A DNA stretch of 34,498 nucleotides, from positions 1 to 34,498 of the forward strand of contig JAKAWG010000057.1 of assembly GCA_021817045.1 (NCBI GenBank). The letters run 5' to 3'. Origin of the DNA: Acidobacteriota bacterium (GTDB lineage Bacteria > Acidobacteriota > Terriglobia > UBA7540). Below are positions 30,646-34,498 of this stretch, in pieces. A program made the position numbers and the translations under genes. The notes beneath the pieces are model-generated. The model made no database searches. It was not told the DNA's origin and saw nothing but the letters and a program-made list of their open reading frames with translations. Each line of letters opens with the position of its first letter. Positions within the stretch are counted from its first letter, which is position 1.

Positions 30646-33628
30646 CATTTGGGCCTAGTGCGGTCGTTTCGAATTTCCACGCACAGAGGTTGGCGAGGAT
30701 GCGTTCTGCGAGAGCGTCGCTTCGCAGGCTCGAGGTAAATCGCAAGGTGGTCACGACGGCCACGCCCGAGCCCATGGGGATCACTCCCACGTCGGTGCCC
30801 CACCAATAGGCGTTCTCGTTGCAGCCAGCCACTGTTTCGCCGTCAAAACCATCCATCGAGACGCGCGCGACGACGTTGCGGTAGTCGCCGCTCATGCAGG
30901 TGTTGACGGGCAGCCCGGCGAAGATGGGATGTGGCTTAACGTAATGGAAATCGCCCCGGTAGCTTCCCGTGCTGCCCACCACGCGCAGCGAGGCGGGGAG
31001 GATTTTCAGCGCTTTCAAAAGGTTGATGATTCCGCCGTCGTCCGATTCCATCAGGAAGCCGACGGTAGAACCCGCCCGGCAGGCCGCCAGGATGGCGCGC
31101 AGGTCTTCGATCCGCTCTTGCCAATGTTCGGCGTAATTCCATTTATAAATGTCAGTTACCAGGATGGCGCGGCCGCGCGCCTCCGCCTCGCGCGACCATA
31201 CTCCATACGGAATATTCCGGTGCGCGAAGAAGGGAAGAATGTTGTGGTCAGGATCGTAGAGGAGCACGGGGGCAGGCGGCCAAGGATTGTCGCGAGGATC
31301 AAGCGCCAGCACGCGACGCTCGTTCACGGCCTTTTCGCCGCTCCCGCCTTGCACCTCGGCGCGGATGACGTAATGTCCGCTTCTTCCGCCCAGGACCAGG
31401 GACTTCTCAAACACCGGCGCAACGAAACCCACCGCGGGCACCAGCGCCAGGGATTTTGTTTCCGCCAAGATTTTCTCTCCCGCCGGCCCGACGACCTTCA
31501 GCGTGAGCGTGGCGGCGCCCTTTAGGACATCTTCATTCACCAGGACACAGCGAATCGTTAGCGGTTCATCGGTGCGCGCGGGAGAGGGCTCCGCCTCCAG
31601 GAAAGGGACAAGCGGCGCGTTCACCCGCGCCAACCGCCGGCTGACCGGCTTCGGATCGCGAAAAATGTTCGTGATGCCGCAGTACCAGATGGCGAGATCG
31701 TGGAAGCAGGAAACCGCGTAGCCGCTGTTATAAGGATTGGTGCGCAGAGCCTGGAGCATTTCCGCCTGCGCGTCGGCGTGGACCTGATCGGTGTGCCGGC
31801 AGAATTCCGTCACGCTGCCGAAGACTGGGGCCAGATCGTATTTTCGGAATCCCGCCGCCAGATTTTCCAGCGAGCCTTGCCAGAGCGCGCCCTCCACGCT
31901 CGGCTTTCTCATCGCGGCAAATTCCTGCATGGCGGCGGGAAAATCCGGCAGGCCCCCGTAGCCAAACTCGCCGATGATCTGCGGGCCTTCCTCCGGCATG
32001 CGCGGGAGCGCCTCCACGCCGTTCTCGTACCTGAAGGCGTAATCGGGCGGGCGCCCGAAGTGGTTCATGCTTTGGTAGGTGGCCGGCTCGATGGGCGCGG
32101 GCGGGTAGTCGTGCAGGTCGCGCCATGGGCTCTTGGTTTTTTGATAAGGGTGGAGCATGTGGAGCCCGTGGCCCGAATTGTCGCAGACGACGCGCGTGGG
32201 GTCCAGCGCCCGCGTGGTTTGCATCATCCGGGTGATCACCCGGGGATCGAGGATGTTTTCATTCGACATTCCCCAGGCCACCAGCGCCGCATGATTGCGG
32301 TCGCGCACGATGAGGTCGGAGAGTTGGCGCAGCAAGATCTGGATGCCGGGATAATCGAGGTGCTGGCGCGCATCGAAAATCACGCCGCCAGGCTCCTCGT
32401 AGAGCAGCAAGCCCAGTTCGTCCGCCCATTCGAGGAGTTCCGGGTGCCCGATCTGGCGGTGGATGTGCATCATGTTCAGCCCCGAAGCGAAAGCGGACTC
32501 AACCTCCTTGCGAGCGAATTCCGGGGTGGGCGGGTATCCCACCGTAACAGGATAGTACTGGTGGTTGATGGTGGATTTCACCATGAACTTTCGTCCGTTA
32601 AGATAGAAGAAGCGGCCCACCACGCGGAATTCGCGCATGCCGAACATCACGGCGTGAGCGTCCACGACCGCCGGCGAAGGGCCCCGCAAATCAATTTCCA
32701 GGCGGTACCGCGCGGGATTGGCAGGCTCCCAAAGCACCAGCGGGCCGAGCGGCAGCGGCATGGTGACTGTCAAATTCCGCCGCACCGGGACCTTGATGGC
32801 GGTCATGCGGGCTTTCCCGGCCGAAGTCACGCCGCGCAGCAGAGCGCGCGCTTCCAGCGTCACGTTCTGCTCTTCATCGGTGAGATTGCGCACGGTAACG
32901 TGGGCAAGGGCGGTTCTCTCGCTGAGGCGAGGCTCGACAAAAACGTCTTCGATAAAAACCCGGCTGGTCACCAGCATCTCGACGGGCTGCCAGATGCCGC
33001 CGAAGTTGTGCGACTGGGGAATCTGAATGTTTTCAAAGAAAAGGGTTTGCCACCCCCCCGCAAAGCCTCCGCCTGGGTTAACCACGTGCACGGCCAACTG
33101 ATGCCGGGTGCCCGGCCGGGCGAACGGCGTCAGGTCGGTGGTGAAGGGCGTAAATCCCCCGAGATAAATCGCCACGCGCTTGCCGTCCCAGTAAACTTCT
33201 GCGCCGTAGCGCACGGCATGGAAGCGCAGGCGCACGGCGCGCGGGAACTCCCCCTCGGGGATTTCCACTTCTCTCCAGTACCAGCCTTCACCCACAGTGT
33301 CAGGGCGGTATTCTTCCCAGGTGGCAGGAACCCGAAATTCGATCGCTTCCGCTTCCATGGCGGCGCGCATCTCCTGCCAGGGAATCCGCACGGGACGTGG
33401 CGTGGGGGAGAGGAAGTCGGCGATCCAATCCCGCTTGGTCCAACGTCCGGCGCGATCGAAGTACAATTTCCAGGTGCCACCCAGCGAAATATTCTGCCGT
33501 CCGCCGGCATTCGCCTCTGGCGTCGCCACCGCCCCGAAGGCCACGCCTGCCGCCAAGGTACCTTGCATGAACCGCCGACGGGAAATCAGCCCCTGATTGA
33601 AGGACGTTTCGGAAGTTTCCAAGTTCAT
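30641..33628 (-). CDS. Tat-exported large GH2-family glycosidase
   Basis: A 995-residue protein. I chose ATG 33626-33628, which has a G-rich site just upstream; the open frame extends 20 codons further. 'LISRRRFMQGTLAAGVAFGAVA' is a Tat signal. GH2 order follows: 'SLGGTWKLYFD', a jelly roll with 'EGWYWREVEIPEGEF' and 'AEVYWDGKRVAIYLGGFTPF', 'NFGGIWQPVEMLV', an Ig-like domain, then the barrel with 'LNGRKFMVKSTINHQYYP', 'LGLLLYEEPGG', 'WGMSNENI' (acid/base candidate E457) and 'IIGEFGYGG' (nucleophile candidate E554). The C-terminal 300 residues contain an Ig domain and an alpha/beta domain ('ILAACRAGSTVGFLMESDDGG') not typical of basic beta-galactosidases. Substrate unknown. It is transcribed towards the broken GH3 gene. 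Confidence 0.85.
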   Translation of the reverse strand: MNLETSETSFNQGLISRRRFMQGTLAAGVAFGAVATPEANAGGRQNISLGGTWKLYFDRAGRWTKRDWIADFLSPTPRPVRIPWQEMRAAMEAEAIEFRVPATWEEYRPDTVGEGWYWREVEIPEGEFPRAVRLRFHAVRYGAEVYWDGKRVAIYLGGFTPFTTDLTPFARPGTRHQLAVHVVNPGGGFAGGWQTLFFENIQIPQSHNFGGIWQPVEMLVTSRVFIEDVFVEPRLSERTALAHVTVRNLTDEEQNVTLEARALLRGVTSAGKARMTAIKVPVRRNLTVTMPLPLGPLVLWEPANPARYRLEIDLRGPSPAVVDAHAVMFGMREFRVVGRFFYLNGRKFMVKSTINHQYYPVTVGYPPTPEFARKEVESAFASGLNMMHIHRQIGHPELLEWADELGLLLYEEPGGVIFDARQHLDYPGIQILLRQLSDLIVRDRNHAALVAWGMSNENILDPRVITRMMQTTRALDPTRVVCDNSGHGLHMLHPYQKTKSPWRDLHDYPPAPIEPATYQSMNHFGRPPDYAFRYENGVEALPRMPEEGPQIIGEFGYGGLPDFPAAMQEFAAMRKPSVEGALWQGSLENLAAGFRKYDLAPVFGSVTEFCRHTDQVHADAQAEMLQALRTNPYNSGYAVSCFHDLAIWYCGITNIFRDPKPVSRRLARVNAPLVPFLEAEPSPARTDEPLTIRCVLVNEDVLKGAATLTLKVVGPAGEKILAETKSLALVPAVGFVAPVFEKSLVLGGRSGHYVIRAEVQGGSGEKAVNERRVLALDPRDNPWPPAPVLLYDPDHNILPFFAHRNIPYGVWSREAEARGRAILVTDIYKWNYAEHWQERIEDLRAILAACRAGSTVGFLMESDDGGIINLLKALKILPASLRVVGSTGSYRGDFHYVKPHPIFAGLPVNTCMSGDYRNVVARVSMDGFDGETVAGCNENAYWWGTDVGVIPMGSGVAVVTTLRFTSSLRSDALAERILANLCAWKFETTALGPND

Positions 33629-33670
33629 CCCCCCAACTTGTGCTTCGTTTAGATGTGTGCCCGAGTTGAA

Positions 33671-33698
33671 ATTAACAGTAGCCAGCAAGCGGAGTCAA
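33671..33698 (-). promoter_or_regulatory. Candidate promoter of the large GH2 gene
   Basis: On the minus strand TTGACT (33698-33693) is followed 16 bases later by GTTAAT (33676-33671), a plausible -35/-10 pair about 45 bases upstream of ATG 33628. The -10 is weak. Confidence 0.35.
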
Positions 33699-33726
33699 TC
33701 CCAATAACCATGAGTTTTGGCAATTG

Positions 33727-33785
33727 TCTCGTCGTCTTCAACGATGTTCTACACCTGTCTCCATCTTTAGCATCCGTCGATAGTG
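33727..33785. repeat. Diverged direct repeat, copy B (5' side of the large GH2 gene)
   Basis: Partner of copy A at 30587-30645, in the same orientation, so the pair brackets the GH2 gene. On the minus strand both copies read as a similar peptide (TDAxDGDRxRTSL), so they may be decayed coding sequence or a dispersed element. Confidence 0.5.
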
Positions 33786-33867
33786 CCTCTTTTGAACTAG
33801 AATTCGAACGTGATCGTTGAGAAGTCTTGAAAGTTCCGCGTTGCCAAAGGGACAATTTTTCACCAAG

Positions 33868-33896
33868 CTTCCCCGCGGAGGCGGGAAGTAATTTTT
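33868..33896 (+). terminator. Intrinsic-terminator-like hairpin
   Basis: CTTCCCCGC (33868-33876) pairs with GCGGGAAG (33881-33888), with one bulge, and is followed by TAATTTTT. The 9-mer AATTTTTCA occurs on both sides of the stem (33854-33862 and 33890-33898). No plus-strand gene ends here, so it may belong to a lost gene or mobile element. Confidence 0.5.
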
Positions 33897-33900
33897 CATG

Positions 33901-34130
33901 CGGCTTTTCGGCAGCAGGTGGAGCATGTTGTGTGTCCGCACGCGGTGCGGATAATGCAAGCTTCCGGCGAAGTGCCCCCGGCGGTGAACGATGCCCGGTG
34001 CGATGAGGGTTCGCTCACGGAGTCTCTTCTGCCTACCGGGGTACGCAAGGCAGTTCGCCTCCGAGGCATGCAAACGAGGGTGTTGCAGGTGAATGATCTG
34101 CGATCGCGGCGGGGCTGTGAAGACTAAATT
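33901..34130. other. Hairpin-rich non-coding stretch
   Basis: No frame resembles a known protein. Stems include TCCGCAC/GTGCGGA (33935-33951, 3-base loop) and CTGCC/GGCAG with a nested TACC/GGTA (34029-34053). It could be a structured RNA or debris of a mobile element. I do not recognise a known RNA family. Confidence 0.3.
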
Positions 34131-34160
34131 GAAGGGCTGCACACAACGCAAGAGAGCACC

Positions 34161-34376
34161 TTAGGCGCTGGGATAGAGCTTGGTGAGGACAAATTCCCGG
34201 TGGCCGAGGCCTTCGGCGGCGGTCAGGCGGCCGTTGGCCGTCCGGATCACGAGATCGAGCAGCCGCTCCCCCGCCTGCTCCAGCGTCATCGCGCCCGTCA
34301 GGATCGCCGAAACATCCAGGTCGATGTGCTCGCTCATCGTCGCGCAGGTCAGCGGGTTCCCCGACAGCTTGATCGG
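34161..34376 (-). pseudogene. UxaA-type altronate/galactarate dehydratase, C-terminal fragment
   Basis: The minus-strand frame ends at TAA 34161-34163 and reads '[20 protein letters not shown]', '[20 protein letters not shown]' and '[20 protein letters not shown]'. This is the conserved C-terminus of UxaA/GarD-like sugar-acid dehydratases (GNPxTYxxMxxHIDxD, LGHREFxL). An in-frame TGA (34377-34379) lies directly upstream and the similarity stops there, so only about 71 codons remain. The intact enzyme dehydrates altronate or a related hexonate in uronic-acid catabolism, which would fit the GH2-rich neighbourhood. Confidence 0.7.
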
Positions 34377-34498
34377 TCAAGCGGCATTTTGTGTGTAAAC
34401 CGATGCCCACTGAGAGAGGGGATGAAAACTCCAACGATATTCCATCGTCTGGGCCACGTACGCCAAGCAGCGATAGGTTGACATTTCTCCACCCGTCA
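34377..34498. other. Unrelated sequence abutting the dehydratase fragment
   Basis: At about 34375 the sequence changes to GGTCAAGCGGCATTTTGTGT, continuing TGTAAACC, which resembles the terminal regions of some insertion sequences. The remaining bases to the window edge match nothing I recognise. It may be the end of an insertion sequence that truncated the dehydratase. Confidence 0.3.

Noticed and set aside
31700..33652. 650-codon plus-strand open frame opposite the large GH2 gene
   Set aside because: Low-complexity composition rich in R/H/G and no domains. The minus-strand GH2 has all family motifs.
1..34498. CRISPR arrays, tRNA and rRNA genes, SusD homologue, prophage genes
   Set aside because: I looked for short regularly spaced repeats, tRNA-like cloverleaf ends, rRNA motifs and SusD or phage structural motifs, and found none by eye.

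Overview
The window looks like a carbohydrate-degradation island from a GC-rich soil or sediment Acidobacteriota-type bacterium, or a close relative. The best lineage clue is the 1202-residue outer-membrane receptor at 10811-14419: a secreted protein with a carboxypeptidase-regulatory-like N-terminal domain ('SGTVQDQSGAVVPGAKI'), a short plug and a long beta-barrel, with no SusD partner. That architecture is characteristic of the group. No rRNA, tRNA or CRISPR array was seen.

Layout. Positions 1-2.2 kb are a gene graveyard: the tail of an IS481-type transposase, one intact orphan with a possible PD-(D/E)XK core, a CHAT-domain tail, and the frameshifted first 140 codons of a GH92 alpha-mannosidase. 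An (alpha/alpha)6-type hydrolase lies at 2.2-3.9 kb (minus). From 4.4 to 8.1 kb (plus) there is an isomerase/kinase/aldolase trio: a PPi-type phosphofructokinase (two frameshifts), an intact Cgl0159-like aldolase, and a FucI-like isomerase (at least three frameshifts). Then come a GH27 alpha-galactosidase, a TPR protein, the receptor, an Asp-box propeller protein, a second (alpha/alpha)6 hydrolase, a GH2 enzyme and an unclassified TIM-barrel hydrolase (8.2-24.2 kb, plus). These converge on a minus-strand GH36-like enzyme (24.25-26.7 kb). Beyond it are an IS1595-family insertion sequence (26.9-27.9 kb), a broken GH3 beta-glucosidase, a large GH2 enzyme (30.6-33.6 kb), and more debris including the tail of an altronate dehydratase.

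How the parts work together (inference). The receptor would import oligosaccharides. The glycosidases, six of them with twin-arginine signals, would release galactosyl, glucosyl, mannosyl or uronosyl units from a branched plant or microbial glycan. The isomerase, kinase and aldolase would have fed the released sugar into lower glycolysis before they decayed.

Most notable finding. Two copies of a 185-bp non-autonomous element (MITE) lie 12.4 kb apart. Each has the same 18-bp terminal inverted repeats and its own 5-bp target duplication. One copy splits the GH3 gene, and removing it restores the frame exactly. The other sits at the first codons of a Tat-exported hydrolase, so the present reading frame begins inside the element. 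The GH3 gene also has an in-frame TAG after its signal peptide, and the IS1595 transposase has an in-frame TGA. Several upstream regions share AT-rich TATCATAT-type motifs, and the IS1595 element landed in one of them.
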